Part shown: in pieces, positions 47,281-59,690 of the stretch
Numbering within the stretch: the stretch's first letter is position 1
How the letters are laid out: each line of letters opens with the position of its first letter
NCBI GenBank assembly: GCA_019096065.1
Contig: JAGUCH010000004.1
Span: 682,001 to 746,000, forward strand
Length of the DNA stretch: 64,000 nt
Direction: 5' to 3'
DNA from: Paracyclopina nana
Lineage: Eukaryota > Arthropoda > Copepoda > Cyclopoida > Cyclopettidae
Position numbers and translations under genes: made by a program
The notes under the pieces: generated by a model
The model's database searches: none
Seen by the model: the letters and a program-made list of their open reading frames with translations, nothing else
Told to the model about the DNA's origin: nothing

Positions 47281-48770
47281 CCATAATCGCATCAAATGAT
47301 CATAGATCTTAAAGATAGTTAAAAACACTGATCTTTGCGATCTATAAATGGACATTTTTTGCTAATATTTAGATCACAGTGGTGATCGCGCTAGCAAAGC
47401 TGATCAATGTAAGCTATTGTAAGGATATTTTTTAGTTTTAGAAAACAGAGATTCATATTTAGATCACTATCAGTGTTTGGGATCTAGAAGTGGACCTTTT
47501 AAGATCATTGAAGACTCTGCACAGCTTTTTCGAAAGTCTAGGGTAAACTAAGGCCCTTTTCACCTGCAAAAATATCAACAAAATAATGCGCGATGCTATG
47601 CTGATATTTGCAAAAATCCGTTATTTATAAATCATTTTTCAGATTTGGACTTCGGAATCGGTCTATTGGTATCCAAAGCTATCCAACACCAACATAAAAA
47701 TTCTCAATTTTTCAGTACTTCTCTTAATTATTTTGACAAAATATGAGCAATAATATGCAGGGGGTCTGTATAAATAAATATAGATGCGTTAGATGATAAA
47801 GATGACTTAGATGATCATCTTTGTCATCTATATTTGTACCGTTTTTGGTCCAAATATAGATGATTTTGCCGATCCTCATCTGTATATTTGTACCACCAAT
47901 CTCCTGCACTTACAAGATGTATAAAAATAGATGTTTTTTTACTGTCATCTATATTTGGACTAATTTAGATGATTGCAATTAGCTATGCTGAGCTACTCTG
48001 AAGGTAATGTTAAGCTTGACCCAAAATAGTTTTTAAATATATTCCACCTACCAATTGGCCAAACTATGTAAAACCTTAAATAAAAGAAATTAAAATTAAG
48101 AGTTTCATAAGAATTTACAAAATAAATTGTACTTTTCCAAATTATCACTGAGCTTGATAAATAAAGCATGAGAAATCAGCCAAAAAATCCAACTTTTTTA
48201 AAAATGCTTTTTTGGAATAAAAATCAAGTGAAATATTGAACTTCTGTATCAAATTTCAAGATTTGTGGCCCTATAAAATTATAGCTATTATTTTAGGTAT
48301 TTAAAAATTCTTGGATTTTCCTTACTATAAAATGAAAAGTAATCATAATTATTCTGATTATTTTCCCTAAATACAGATTTTAAAAGAGCCAAGTATTATA
48401 AGGAGCAGTATTTCAAAAAACATCATATTTGCTTGAGCTTGGTTGAAGTCTAAAATCATCTATATTTGGTCCAATTATAGATGGCTAATCCAAGAATCAT
48501 CTAGTATGTTTATACCGCACTTTAGCACAGGCAAGAAACAGTCCAAATATAGATGAGGATTGTCAAAAATCATCTGAAAACAGTACAAATCAAAGATGAT
48601 CATCTAAGCCATCTAAATAATCTAACGCATCTATATTTATACAGAGCGATATGCAGGTGAATAGGCCTTAAATTGATTTATTTGAAAAGGCAGACTATCC
48701 ATCTGTTGGCTCTGGGATGTTTTACTCTTTTTATTTAGTTTGTTAAGAGAATATTAAGGTTTTATAATTA
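47281..48770. mobile_element. Composite repeat: CACCTGCA element split by a younger insert
   Basis: Sequence on both sides of the 888-bp insert at 47761-48648 is related to 58390-59190. The CACCTGCA element starts near 47559 (CACCTGCAAAAATATCA) and its other end (ATATGCAGGTG) lies after the insert near 48651. The flank 48650-48770 matches 58860-58985 in inverse orientation. Confidence 0.8.
47761..48648. mobile_element. Long-TIR element (888 bp) inserted with 8-bp duplication
   Basis: ATATGCAG flanks both sides (47753-47760 and 48649-48656). Terminal inverted repeats of more than 100 bp begin near CTGTATAAATA and read TAGATGCGTTAGAT, then GCTTAGATGATCATCTTTG on both arms. The middle is AT-rich with no transposase. 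The uninterrupted relative at 58960-59165 acts as an empty-site comparison. Confidence 0.9.
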
Positions 48771-49316
48771 TTCAGCCCTCAGGTTGATGTGAGCATTTAT
48801 GAAAAATCCGTTCTTCCATTTGCTTCAATTAGGAGAAGCCATTGCAACAAAATTTCCATTTTCATGGCTGCAATTGGTAACTAGTTACTGCATTGCAAAA
48901 AAGTAGGAAAGAGAACAACCAAGTCCCTTTTAAAGAGTTGTCAATTCCTCTCTGGTATTTTTTAACACTTTTGCTTACTGATTCAGAGCCAACACAATGG
49001 TAATTAATGGCAAGACCTCTTGTCAATGATTCAAATTCAAAAGTGAACTTTGAAGCTGTGTCAAAACCAATCTCATAACTTTATTATGACTTGTGCCACT
49101 AATTTGTGTCCTAGATGCATTAAATGTTCCAACTTGAACATGATCAGTGGCTAGCATAACTATCACTGACTACTACAATATTGCTTGTTGGCAAAATATC
49201 TAGAGTTTAAAATTGCTTTGGGCAAGACAAAGCATTTGGTGCTTTAATTTTTCATGGCATTCCAAACAAAGGAATCTAGGGTTATAAAATATACTATGCA
49301 AAAATGCAGTCTGCCA
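48771..49316. other. Spacer with no gene seen
   Basis: AT-rich sequence between the repeat block and the 3' end of SLC66A3. Nothing supportable. Confidence 0.4.
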
Positions 49317-50137
49317 TCATTCAAGCTTGGCAGGTTTTGGTGATGGAGGCCGGAATACCAGAGCAGTTATGACCACGCAAATGTTAAGAAACACTGACAA
49401 GCCAAAACTGATGTACAAATTGATATCTTGGCTCTCAATCCAAACTGTTAGTAAGCGAGCTGAAAAAATGCAGCAGTTTCAAAGCCATCATTAGGGAAAG
49501 GAAGCAATCACAAAGCTTACCTGAAGAAGTAAAAACTGTAGTAGCATAAGGAAATATGCTAACCAGATCTCCTCTGTTAGTTTTGATTATTTCATGGACT
49601 TGGAAAAGTTTCCCAACTGAACTGATGGGAGGATTTATGCTCTAGAAAAACACAAAAAAATACTTTTTTATGATTTTGCCCTAACTTGAGGCTTACAATC
49701 AAAATCTGAAGAAACCAGGCAGGCCCATGAATCCACCAAAAGATAATCAGCAGATAACAGCCCAAAAATGCAAGAATGCCAGGCAAATTGGCAATTTTGT
49801 TGCATCTCAAATGCAATATGATTATGACTAGTTGCTGCAATAGAAGCAGTGGATACTCCAAATAGTCAGTGTGAGGGTACCCATGAAAAGTGAAGTAAGC
49901 AAAGCTCATGGTCCATCTAAAAGAGAAACAGACAGTTCAAAACTGAACCAAAGCTCAGAGCTGAGTTAAAAGAACTGGTTACGTTATGAGTTCCAAGTTG
50001 AGGTTGAGAAAACTGAGTCCCTCAGTGGTTTGTAGTCTGACAATGCTGAGAATCTGTGGGACTTTTGAGAATCCACACGTAACCACAGTAAAAACATTGA
50101 GGAGCTGCTTGAAATTGGCTAAGCCAGAGGTTGTCAT
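49317..50137 (-). CDS. SLC66A3: PQ-loop transporter SLC66A3 (PQLC3)
   Basis: Exons 50137-49983, 49916-49697, 49641-49521 and 49459-49317 join in phase to 212 aa. The first exon has the first PQ-loop, FSKVPQILSIVRLQTTEGLSFLNL. The second has FAYFTFHGYPHTDYLEYPLLL and further membrane helices. The second PQ-loop region is weaker (SVGKLFQVHEIIKTNRGDLVS, with PQ altered to LF). The end is VFLNICVVITALVF then a short cytosolic tail. This is the PQ-loop family of lysosomal and ER membrane proteins related to MPDU1; the transported substrate of SLC66A3 is not established. Confidence 0.9.
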
Positions 50138-50623
50138 GATCACGGCTGAGTTGGAACATGTAAAACGACTTTGATTTGTAAGTCTGCTAAGAAAAACGAG
50201 ATTTTGATAGCATTAGTAATCCCATTCAGTAAAATGAAGGACTCATTTGCTTTCAGATTTTTAAAAATATTTGCTTTATTCTTAATCAATTTATGTATAT
50301 ATTTTATCAATTTTAGATTTTCAGTATGCTTAAAAAATCATTGAAAGTTAAACAAAAAATAATGGACTATTTCTTTTACTTAATCTTGGCGAAAGGGCTC
50401 TTCCTTAAAGTGCTACCAGAGTCGAATGTTTCTATAAAATATGCAGCAAAAATTTGACTGTTGCTGGCAATAAATTCTTCTATTTGAAAATTTCTCGCCA
50501 AATCAGCTCTGGTTAATGGTTACTTATTACTGAAATCAAACATAGACCTCAGGATATTCAAAGTTTGACAGGATCTTCACAGTCTTGAGTATTTGGCAAT
50601 CTTGCCAAATTAATAGAGGCAAA
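50138..50623. other. Spacer: divergent promoters of SLC66A3 and BTB-ZF
   Basis: About 490 bp of AT-rich sequence between the two start codons. No gene or repeat seen. Confidence 0.4.
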
Positions 50624-52728
50624 ATGGGCTCCATAGAGAGCGAAAAGTATTGCTTGAAGTGGAATGACTTCACGTCGAATCTGTCATCGGCGTTCAATGA
50701 ACTCCGAGATGATGAGGATTTCTTTGATGTCACCCTCATCACTGAGGAATCCGAAATTAGGTGTCACAAGCTGATTTTGGGCGCCTGTTCCCCGCATTTC
50801 AGGTATGAGTCTGATCTGGAACTGACTTGAAAATTGTCAAAGAGTGCACAAACTGACACTTGTTTTGCAGTTTTCCTGTAGTTGCATTTTTCTGCTTTCC
50901 ATTTCAGACACATTATTAAGAGGCTTTCAACCGTACAAAACCCAGCTATCTATCTTCGAGGAGTCCGCCATGAAGACATAAAAAATATCCTGGAATTTAT
51001 GTACCTTGGCCAGGTGTCCGTGGGCCAAGAAGATCTCGACTCATTCTTGAGCGTAGCACAAGACCTCATGATCAAGGGCTTGACGCAAAACCAAGATGGC
51101 AGCGCTTCCAATGCTGGCTCGTCTGCATCTCATACCTTCAGCTCAACTCCCAAAGCTTCCACATCTACAGAAAATCCACCACCCAGTAAGCGCCAAAAAA
51201 TGAGCAAAAGCAGCGGGGACGCCATCAAGAGCAGTACAAAGAAGACGGAGATCAAGCAAGATCCCGATCAGGTGGTCAATTTGGAGCAGGAGCAAATGGA
51301 AAATTACGACGAGTATTATGAGGCTGGTCCATCTGAATCCGGAGAGGAAGGCAAAGGTAGGGATAACTTTTTTTATGATGCTTCACTAACGAAATAGTAG
51401 GATATTGTACTGCAAATTGAGAAAGTAGCTGAAAAATACTTTGCTGGGCAAATGGTCACATTCATCTGAAGATAGTTTAATAATGATAGGTTCAGAAGAC
51501 GACAGCCAGATGGAGCTAGGACTGTGTGATTTGGAAGATGGCACATCAATGTGCCTGAAATGCAACCGAACATTGAGCAGCCCAATTCAAGCTCGCACTC
51601 ATTTCAAAGAGATTCACATGACTGACAAGTCCCAAAAGAAATTTGTCTGCACAGTGTGCCGCAAAGGCTTTGCTGTGAAAAGATACTTGAACAACCATAT
51701 GCGAACTTTGCACGGGCTCACACAAAGCATGCTTAGGAATACATATGTACCACATTGAGACAAGGCGCTGATGATGATGATACCTATCCGCTTTTGTGAC
51801 TAGGTCTGGCTCCCAATCCGCAAGACGGGACGGTGACATGCCTCGAGTGCTATAAAGTGTTGGCCAATCAAGCCTGTGGCCTCGCACATTATCGCAATAC
51901 GCACATTGCTGTCGCCAAAACGTGTCAGATTTGCCATAAAACCATGAAAAACAAGCATACTCTCAGCCAGCATGTGAAGCAAATTCACGGAATTAGTGCC
52001 AAGATGTTGCAGAATAGATTTGTGCCCACTCACTGACAATGCCTAGTCCACACTTTACACAGAATAAATATAAAATGCTATGAGAATGAAGTTGAAAAGG
52101 TCATTCCAGTGCTTGACCTTAAAAAGTGTAATTTTCTAGGTACTCAAGCTGAGGAGTTTGGTTTGGCCAGATCTGCTGCTGATGGTACCATCACTTGCCT
52201 CAAATGTTTCGCCACATTTCGACAGTCCAGCAGTGCCAATCGCCACTACAGAAATCTCCACATGGATGTTGAGCCCAAACAGTGCAAATTTTGCCTGCGA
52301 ACTTTCAAGCATCAACATAGTCATAACGAACACTTGCGAGTTGCTCATGGTCTTAGTCAGTCAATGCTTAAAACTAGATTTGTGCCTCCTAGCTAGATCA
52401 GAGGAACTTGTAATAAATACACTGTGAAAATACAAATGGCTTACATGAAGATCTACTTTTTTTAGGACTAACACATGCTGAGGGAGAGGGTTTGGCGAAA
52501 ACAGACGATGGCATGACAACTTGCTTGAAATGCTTTGCCACATTTCGACAGTCTGGTAGTGCACATCGCCACTACAGAAATGTTCACATGAATGCAAAGC
52601 CTCAACAGTGCAATTATTGCCTGCGCACTTTCAAGAACCAAGATACCCTTAAAAGCCACATGCTCGCCATTCATGGTTTTAGCCAAGCTTTGCTCAAGAG
52701 TGGATTTGTGCCTCCCTTGAACTCTTGA
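50624..52728 (+). CDS. BTB-zinc-finger transcription factor with four alternative last exons
   Basis: Common exons 50624-50802 and 50908-51356 encode a tramtrack/lola-type BTB domain (YCLKWNDFTSNLSSAFNEL, FFDVTLITEE, CHKLILGACSPHF, ILEFMYLGQVSV) and a Ser-rich linker with a KRQKMSKS basic patch. Exon 2 ends in phase 1 (G|GTAGGG). Four downstream exons each start in the matching phase after an AG and each encode a linker, two C2H2 fingers and a stop: 51490-51758, 51804-52036, 52140-52396 and 52466-52728. All four end with the same pattern HG..Q.ML...FVP. Each isoform therefore keeps the BTB and swaps its DNA-binding part, as in lola, ttk and fru. I cannot name the orthologue. Confidence 0.9.
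51490..51758 (+). CDS. Alternative terminal exon 1 of the BTB gene
   Basis: Begins GT TCA GAA after TGATAG. Fingers: MCLKCNRTL..H..EIH and FVCTVCRKGFAVKRYLNNHMRTLH. Ends RNTYVPH. Confidence 0.85.
51804..52036 (+). CDS. Alternative terminal exon 2 of the BTB gene
   Basis: Begins after GTGACTAG. Fingers: CLECYKVLANQ..HYRNTH and CQICHKTMKNKHTLSQHVKQIH. Ends NRFVPTH. Confidence 0.85.
52140..52396 (+). CDS. Alternative terminal exon 3 of the BTB gene
   Basis: Begins after TTTTCTAG. Fingers: CLKCFATFRQSSSANRHYRN.H and CKFCLRTFKHQHSHNEHLRVAH. Ends TRFVPPS. It is closely related to exon 4 (CFATFRQS...HRHYRN shared), a recent duplication. Confidence 0.85.
52466..52728 (+). CDS. Alternative terminal exon 4 of the BTB gene
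   Basis: Begins after TTTTTTTAG. Fingers: CLKCFATFRQSGSAHRHYRN.H and CNYCLRTFKNQDTLKSHMLAIH. Ends SGFVPPLNS. Confidence 0.85.
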
Positions 52729-52970
52729 GATCCAATATTATTTGATTTTGTAGAATAGCTCATTTGAAAGAGGTTGTCATCATTTGCCATTTGAATTTTT
52801 TTCAGCTCCGCTTCAGCTTGACCCCTTGATTTAGAAAAAAATGAGCAACTCTAAGCGTAGGTTTGGACCTTTCATTGACTACTGTATGAAAGGCCAATAA
52901 AGGCTAGATAATCATGGCCTCGTCAAGATTCCCATAAACTCATAAAATATAGCTTTTTCACGAAAGTAAT

Positions 52971-53577
52971 CACAATGACTTGAAGAAGGTCCTAACGCAA
53001 ACTGAATATACAACACCCAAAAAATACACATTTTTTGAAAGCTTATGTTCTTAGGGTTCATTTGGTAGTAATATAAAAAATTCTGGCCTATGGCTTCCCA
53101 TAACATAAAATTTTCAAAAACATCTAGCACCTACAGTTTATTATTTTTTGAGATTATTAATGGCAATGCCCCCGTCTAAAAACAGAAGATCTAACTTTTT
53201 TTATTTCATAAGCAAGTCTGTAAAATGTACTCAAATTGATATATTTGCTGCCAAGCTTATTGTGCAAAATTAATCAAGGTGGCAGTAATCAACTTTTAGC
53301 ATAGCTATATCTCCGTTTCTGTTCATCCTGGCGATTTTACTATGAATTAACTTAAGTTTTAATTTTGAATTTTAGTGGGTGTCATTGAAGCTAACTATCT
53401 CCAAAAAAGAGCCGTTTTTGCGCAAAGCGTTTTTAAAAATTGTATGCTACTTGAAGCGATAGGCCAGGATTTTTATTCTATCGCCAAATGAACCCTTGCG
53501 ACATACGCTTTCAGAAAATATATAATTCTTGGGTGTTGTAAGTAGTTTGGGTTAGGTCCTTTGCCAAGTCAATGTGT
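52971..53577. mobile_element. MITE with long terminal inverted repeats (~600 bp)
   Basis: Left arm from about 52971 (AATGACTTGAAGAAGGTCCTAAC ... TTCATTTGGT ... GGCCTATGGCTTC) is matched inverted by the right arm to about 53577 over roughly 130 bp. A second copy, lacking the right arm, is at 59204-59690. No coding frame inside. Confidence 0.85.
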
Positions 53578-53862
53578 AACAGGTGCGTTCTCATTAAAAC
53601 TCTTTGTTTATTCAATAATAATATTGCAGTTTGTGAAAGGAGAAGGAAGCTATAATAATGATGACGTAAAAACAAAAGAAATAATGCCTAGGTTGCAGTA
53701 AAAAGGAGAAGCAGATCATGCACAAATAAAGAATTATGTTAAGCATTTTGAGCATATGTTGAACACATCATCATCAGGGCAATAATAGCATACAAACATC
53801 ATTGCAGGGGTAGAAGGAGAGGCTATCATCTTCATTCTTGAATTAGTACTTTTTGGCATAAT

Positions 53863-56800
53863 TTACATGTTATAAGCCACGTAAATGGGGTCCAACTGAT
53901 CGGCCAGGAATCCATCCCTGAGATGCATGCGCTGCTTTTCGCCTCTGGAGTTGATTGGCACCGTGCCAGGGTCAGCGATGACCACAATGCCCACGATCAG
54001 GTGATGCTCTTCCAGCACTGTGTTGGTGATCAAGGGGACCAGGTCAAGAGCTTCCGTCTCTGGCCCGTCCAGTTCAGCCACAACCACGAGCAAATTCGTC
54101 CACGTGAACACAGCGCTGAAAAATCATCCAATGCTTACATAGTTGTGACAAGTGGTTAGTTGATAGTAGTTACCATTCAGCAATCTTTTTGTGGGCCCTC
54201 ATCACCGAATTTTCTATATCTATGGGATGATATCGCATGCCTCGCAAAATCAGGGTCTCATCCAGCGAGCCAACAACAAAAACAGCATCATGATAGTCTG
54301 GAACATAAAAATGAGTTTTATCCGTGCTTGAAAAAAAAAAGAGTTTTGGGATTGGAGCTCACCTCCATCAGATCCAATGGCCTCGGTTCTTCGTAGGAAT
54401 CCTAGATAGCCCGTTCGAGCATAGACTTCACCCGTATTTCCTGTGACTAGTCGGGCATTGAAATGGTCCTGGTAGCTCGAGTCATCTCCATATATTGTAA
54501 AGTAGCCGCTTGCGTTGTGCGGACTTTGCACCCAAATCTGCGTAATAAAAGTATGGATGAAGAGGCTTTATTTAGCTAGTTTTAGCCAAAATACCAGAAG
54601 TGGCTTTTTTAGCAATTAATACTTTTTGGCATTTTTGACAGTAGAATGGCGAAAATGGCTTGGTGTTGTGCGCAATTTCTGCTGACACAAATCTTTGCTC
54701 CATCTATATTATTTAAATACAGCAAATGGAACTGCCAACTAGAATAGCCAAAATAACTTGAAAGGTAACAGCATATCAAATAATAATAATTTACAAGACA
54801 GATCAGCGTTTTTAAAAGTGGAAATTGCGTTGACTACCAACCTTTTTTCATTATATGGGCTACACTAAAACATATGCATTAATAATCCGGTAGATGGAGC
54901 AACGATTTGCTGTAAGCAGAAATTGCGCATGTTACCTAAATATTTTCGCCATTTAACCGTCAAAAATGCCAAAATAGCAAATATATAGGCAAAAAGCCAC
55001 ATCTGGTATTTTTGCTCTGCCACGTCATTAGTGGTGCCATAAAATGTCTAAACTTAGGGGCTTTCCATGTGGTGCTTTTTTGACACTAAGTTACCAAAAT
55101 TCGACACGACAATCAGTGCTAAATTTTCCAAGTTACCGAAATTTGTCACATCACAGCACAGCACAGCACAACACAAGCCAGATGGACAAAAGCATAAAAG
55201 TTTGTTTTTCATCAAGAGTTACCAGACTAAGCAGAAAGTCATGCAGCTTAAATTGGTGTTTTTTTGTAAGAAAAGGGGATAAATGAAATAAGGTATGAAA
55301 TAAAGTGTGTTTTGGTTGCTTGTTACATGTACATCTGCCAGTCGCTCCTTGACACTGTCACTATTGCGCATTACATAGCACACAGTTACCATTTTTTGAC
55401 ACTATCACTAATTTACTGTTTGTTGACACACCACATGGAAAGGCCAAAAACACGTACCTCTCCCAAATGAGAATCTCCACATTGGCCTTTCGTTTCCGGA
55501 TTGGCAATAATGACATTGACGCCTGGCAGCAATTTGCCCGACTCCATGACAGCCAGGGAATGCGGAGCGCCCCGCTCCGTCAAGGTGACCCTGTCATTCC
55601 GGAGAGCCCTGAGGTCGACATAAACCGTCGTGGGGTCCGGACTGCTTGCCCCTTGCAAGCATATGGCCACATTGACCCTGCACCCGAACGAGGTGGAGAC
55701 AGCCCTCGGACTCAGGCTGAGGCTGGCAAACAGTTTGGTGAAGGCATCGCAGAGTGAGATTCGAGGCCGCTCCTCGGCCACAACCACACACGTCCTCACG
55801 CAGGCCAAATTCAGGCCTTTGGCCTTGAGCTGTGGCACCGAGCCTCCGAGGCCCTTGGTGCACAACTCCATGACTCCATAGGAGCAGAAAGTGTCTCGCA
55901 CCTTGTATTGGGAGACGGCTGTCAGCCAGACCGCAGGATTGGCCTCGACCTCCGAGGGCGGGATCAGGAGGCTGTGGTGTCCGGAGTAGACCGAGCTCAA
56001 GCACCACAACGCGAAGCCGAGGCCGCAGTAGGGGTCCAAGCAGAGGGCCACGTGTCTGGAAGGGTACAATTCGCACTGGAGCTTCATGGCCCGACAAAGC
56101 GCCGTGGTGGAGGCGTGGCTCATCTTGATTCCGGCCAACATGCCCGTGGTGGAGACGGAAAAGTCCAAAAAGGCCAGCATTTCAGGGGTGGGCGCGCGGT
56201 AGACGCCCGGCAGCTTTTTCTTGCTGAGGTCATCGGTGTCGAGGGTTGGCGGCCAAGACTTGATGTCAACCACGTTGCTGGCCTCTTTGGACTTGAGCAG
56301 CTTGATGACAGCCATGGAAGAGAGGACTATGGCGGATTTGGACACGTCCACAATCATGCGCACGGTGGGCAAGGTGGTCTGGAGGTTTTGCGGGTGTGGA
56401 GGCCGAATGGTGACCGGCACGACGCCCACGTAGAGGCAGCCGTAGAAGGCGGCGATGAGATCGAGGCCGGGTGGGTAGACGAGTGCCACGTGATCACCAG
56501 TATTCAAGCGTCCCTAAAAAACATTAATTATAGGAGGTTAAAAAATAGGGACTAGTCTAGAGAAGTAAGAAAGGCCTAAAATAGGGGTTTGTTTTAGGAC
56601 CTAAAATCATGGTGATTTAAGATCTAAATAGATGGATGTTACGATCTAATCATCTGAGATATACATTGAAAAACAAACACTTTTTTAGGTTTCAGTAGAC
56701 TGCTCTTTAAAATACCTTTGAGCTCTGAAAACAGGAAAGTGACTAGCAAGAACTTCAACTTTTTAAATTTTTGAGTCATTGTAATGCAAAAAGGTACATG

Positions 56801-58244
56801 GGAAAGCTAATTATTTGAGCTTTGATTTGATTGGTGCCTTCTAGCTTCTTAAACTGTTGCAAATCCTGTTATTTAGACCTAAAAAGCCTATTGGTAATAC
56901 TCAAACCATTTTTTCAACTTAGAACCCATGTTACTTAGTTAGATCTTGAAACCCACCTCATTTTAGGCCTTAGTGACGGCACCCGTTTAAAGGCTCCATT
57001 TTTAGTTTTTTGACAATTTCAAAGCTTTAAAAAAGGTCACAAAAAAAGACAAAGCACATCAAAAATGGAACCATCTGAGCGAGTGGCATTTCACATACCT
57101 TTTCGATGAGGAGGCAAGCAATGCGTTCAGCCTTCTTATGCAGTTGAGAGCAAGTCATGTTTTGCGAGACCGTGCCCTTGGCATTGAGTAGAGTGAAGAG
57201 CTCGTGGTCCGGAGTGGCATGTGACCTCCAGCGTAGGATTTCCGAGATGAAGTGGTACCTTCGTCCCTCCGTTTCCTCCTCGAGTCCTCCGACGTCCCGA
57301 CCACGTGCAGCCGCCAGCCGGTTGCCCTGCACGAGATTGCCCACAATCACGGAGGCGGGGCCGACATCCGTGTGCACCTCTCGCGGCTTGGGCAGATTGG
57401 TGATGCACGTGTGCGGACACATGAGTACGTTGGCAGGGTGGAGGCTGCCGTCGATGAACCTGCGCTTCGTTTCTGACAAGTGGATCCCACCCAGGGGCGT
57501 CTTCGGGAGGTGATTATGGGGCACCAAGGCCAGGCAATAAAGGCCAACCTGGTGTATGCTGTCCACAGCTTGGAGCACGCGTGACATCCACTGGAAGCTC
57601 TCCTCCTCGGAGCAATCCGGCCTTTGCTCGGCCACAACGCAAATCCGCTCATCCCGGAGGACTCGGATGGAGAAGACCGCGATGCGTCCCCGATAAATGA
57701 ACTTCATGGGCTCCACTGCGAGGACAGTGGCAATGATGTCATCCGTGTTGTGCTTCCTCCCCGTCACGGTCATGAGGCCTTCGCGAGAGCCGCACACGAA
57801 GACAAGGCCACCCGGGCCCAGAAAGCCCAAAAGGCCGGTGCGCACGAATTCCCCGTCATGCACGGCCCCCGTGGTCTCGTTGGTGGCCTTGATTTTGAAA
57901 GTGGTGTTGGTGAGGCCGGGCAGGCCCCAGTAGGAGGATCCCACTGCTCCGGATGACATGCAAATCTCGCCCACTTCGTCGGTCTTGCAAATGACCGGCT
58001 GGCCTTCCACCTTGATGACAGCCAGTGTGGCGCCTGGCAATACTTGTCCGCAGTCTTGTAGCGTGAGCGAGGTGAGAGAGTTCTCCTGGTCCACGCGTAC
58101 GACTCCGTGACTCAATCCGGACATGGACAGGACTCCTCTGCCCGTGGCGTTGACGCCCTCTCGTCCGGGCCTTCTGATGGAGACGGTCATCCCCTCCGGG
58201 GAGCTGGCACAAGGACACATTGCATCTGGCCTTAGGCCTTTTGC
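53863..58244 (-). CDS. DIP2: DIP2 (disco-interacting protein 2), C-terminal half
   Basis: Exons 58244-57099, 56513-55458, 54537-54363, 54297-54174 and 54115-53863 join in phase to 917 aa; the 5' part is beyond the window. The first exon holds the end of the first adenylate-forming domain (SKGLRPDxxCPCASS start, RTGLLGFLGPGGLVFVCG, GLMTVTGRKHN, PLGGIHLSETKRRF, MCPHTCITNLPKPRE). The second has the next adenylate-forming domain (GDHVALVYPPGLDLIAAFYGCLYVG, DFSVSTTGMLAG, RTCVVVAEERPRIS). The last exons end RGEKQRMHLRDGFLADQLDPIYVAYNM, the conserved DIP2 C-terminus. DIP2 proteins are AMP-binding enzymes that regulate lipid (diacylglycerol) levels and axon patterning. Two introns hold transposon-like repeats. 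Confidence 0.96.
54592..55010. mobile_element. Foldback MITE in a DIP2 intron
   Basis: ATACCAGAAGTGGCTTTTT at the left is the inverse of AAAAAGCCACATCTGGTAT at the right. The match continues inward (TGCGCAATTTCTGCT...TGCTCCATCTA against the inverse near 54890-54935). Arms are about 120 bp. A relative lies at 17460-17660. Confidence 0.8.
56565..56992. mobile_element. GGTGCCGTCACTAAGGCC repeat in a DIP2 intron
   Basis: The left part begins with AAGGCCTAAAATAGGGGTT and GATCTAA repeats; the right end AACCCACCTCATTTTAGGCCTTAG...GACGGCACC is its inverse. The same end is present at 45040, so this is a dispersed inverted-repeat element. Confidence 0.7.
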
Positions 58245-58374
58245 CTGCAAAACCCAATATATTTAATTAATAATCGTACATCAAAACACATCATCATATC
58301 TTTAAATAAGCATGCATTAAATTGATCATATCTAACATAATCATAAATTAAAATAATCATATTTTTAGATGGGC

Positions 58375-59190
58375 TCCATCCATATATAGATCGCAAAGAT
58401 CATAAAGATAGTAAAGATCACTGATATTTGTGATCTATTAATGGACATTTTTTGTTGATATGTAGATCACAGTGGTGGACGCGCTAGCTAAGCTTATCTA
58501 TATATGGACATTTTCTAGTTAGAGAAAACAGAGATTCATAATTAGATCACAATCAGTGTTTATGATCTTTAAGTGGACCTTTTAAGATCAGTGAAGACTC
58601 TACACGACTTTTTACTGAGCCTAGGGTAAGCTAAATTGATTTATTTAAAAATGCAGGACTTGATTGAAGAATGCTTTATTATTCTGTTTCAAATCAAAAC
58701 GTTGTCAATATTATTTATATTTTTCATAAATCCATTCTTTCCAAACAGTGGAGACAAAATGCCAAAGAGCAATTTCAATCTCTTACTGTATTTGTTGGCT
58801 TTTAGTTGCCTTTTTTATACTGCAACTTACATCAACTCGAGGGCTAAATATCTATAAAACCCTATTCTCTTACCAAACTAAATAAAATAAAATGAGTAAA
58901 ATATCCTAGGGTCAACAGAGGAATATTCTGTCTCTTCAAATAAATCAATTTAGGGCCTGTTCACCTGCATATTATGGCTGATATTTTGTCAAAATAATTA
59001 AGAGAAGTACTGAAAAACTGAGAATTTTTACGTTGGTGTTGGATGGCTTTTGATAGCAATGTACCAATTCCGAAGTCAAAATCTGAAGAATGGTTTTAAA
59101 AATACCAGATATAAGCAAATATCAGCATAATATCGCGCGTAATTATGTTGATATTATTGCAGGTAAAAAAAAGATGTGCAGAGTCTTCAA
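58375..59190. repeat. Second copy of the 47.3-48.8-kb repeat, without insert
   Basis: 58385-58610 matches 47290-47530 (GATCACAGTGGTG, CGCTAGC). 58960-59165 is the CACCTGCA element, here continuous. CTAAATTGATTTATTT occurs at 58632 and inverted at 58942. A 73-codon frame at 58636 within it has no recognisable domain. Confidence 0.75.
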
Positions 59191-59203
59191 TGATCTCAAC
59201 ACA

Positions 59204-59690
59204 TTGACTTGAAGAAGGTCCTAACCCAAACTCTTTACAACACCCAAAAAATATACATTTTCTGAAAGCTTATGTTCTTAGGGTTCATTTGGTAGCAATT
59301 TAAAAATCCTGGCCTATGGCTTCCCATAACATAAAATTTTCAAAAACGTCTAGCACCTACAGTTTATTATTTTTTGAGATTATTAATAGCAGTGACCCCC
59401 TCTTAAAAAAGGAGATCTAACTTTTCTTATTTCATAAGCAAGTCTGTAAAATGCACCCAAAATGAGATATTTGTTGCCAAACCTATTAAGCAAAATTAAT
59501 CATGGTGCATGGTGGCATTAATCAACTTTTAGCATAGCTATATCTCCGTTTCTGTTCATCCTAGCTATTTTACTATGAAGTAATATAAGTTTTATTTTTG
59601 AATTTTAGTGGGGGTCATTGAAGCTAACTATCCCCAAAAAATGAGCCGTTTTTGCGCAAAACGTTTTTAAAAGGGGATGAGTATATTCTC
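59204..59690. mobile_element. Truncated copy of the 52.97-kb MITE
   Basis: Aligns with 52975-53440 almost throughout (GACTTGAAGAAGGTCCTAAC, CTTCCCATAACATAAAATTTTC, CATAGCTATATCTCCGTTTC) and stops before the right inverted arm. Confidence 0.85.

Noticed and set aside
58636..58857. 73-codon frame with hydrophobic stretches
   Set aside because: It lies inside a repeat that also occurs at 48.7 kb, and no family is recognisable.
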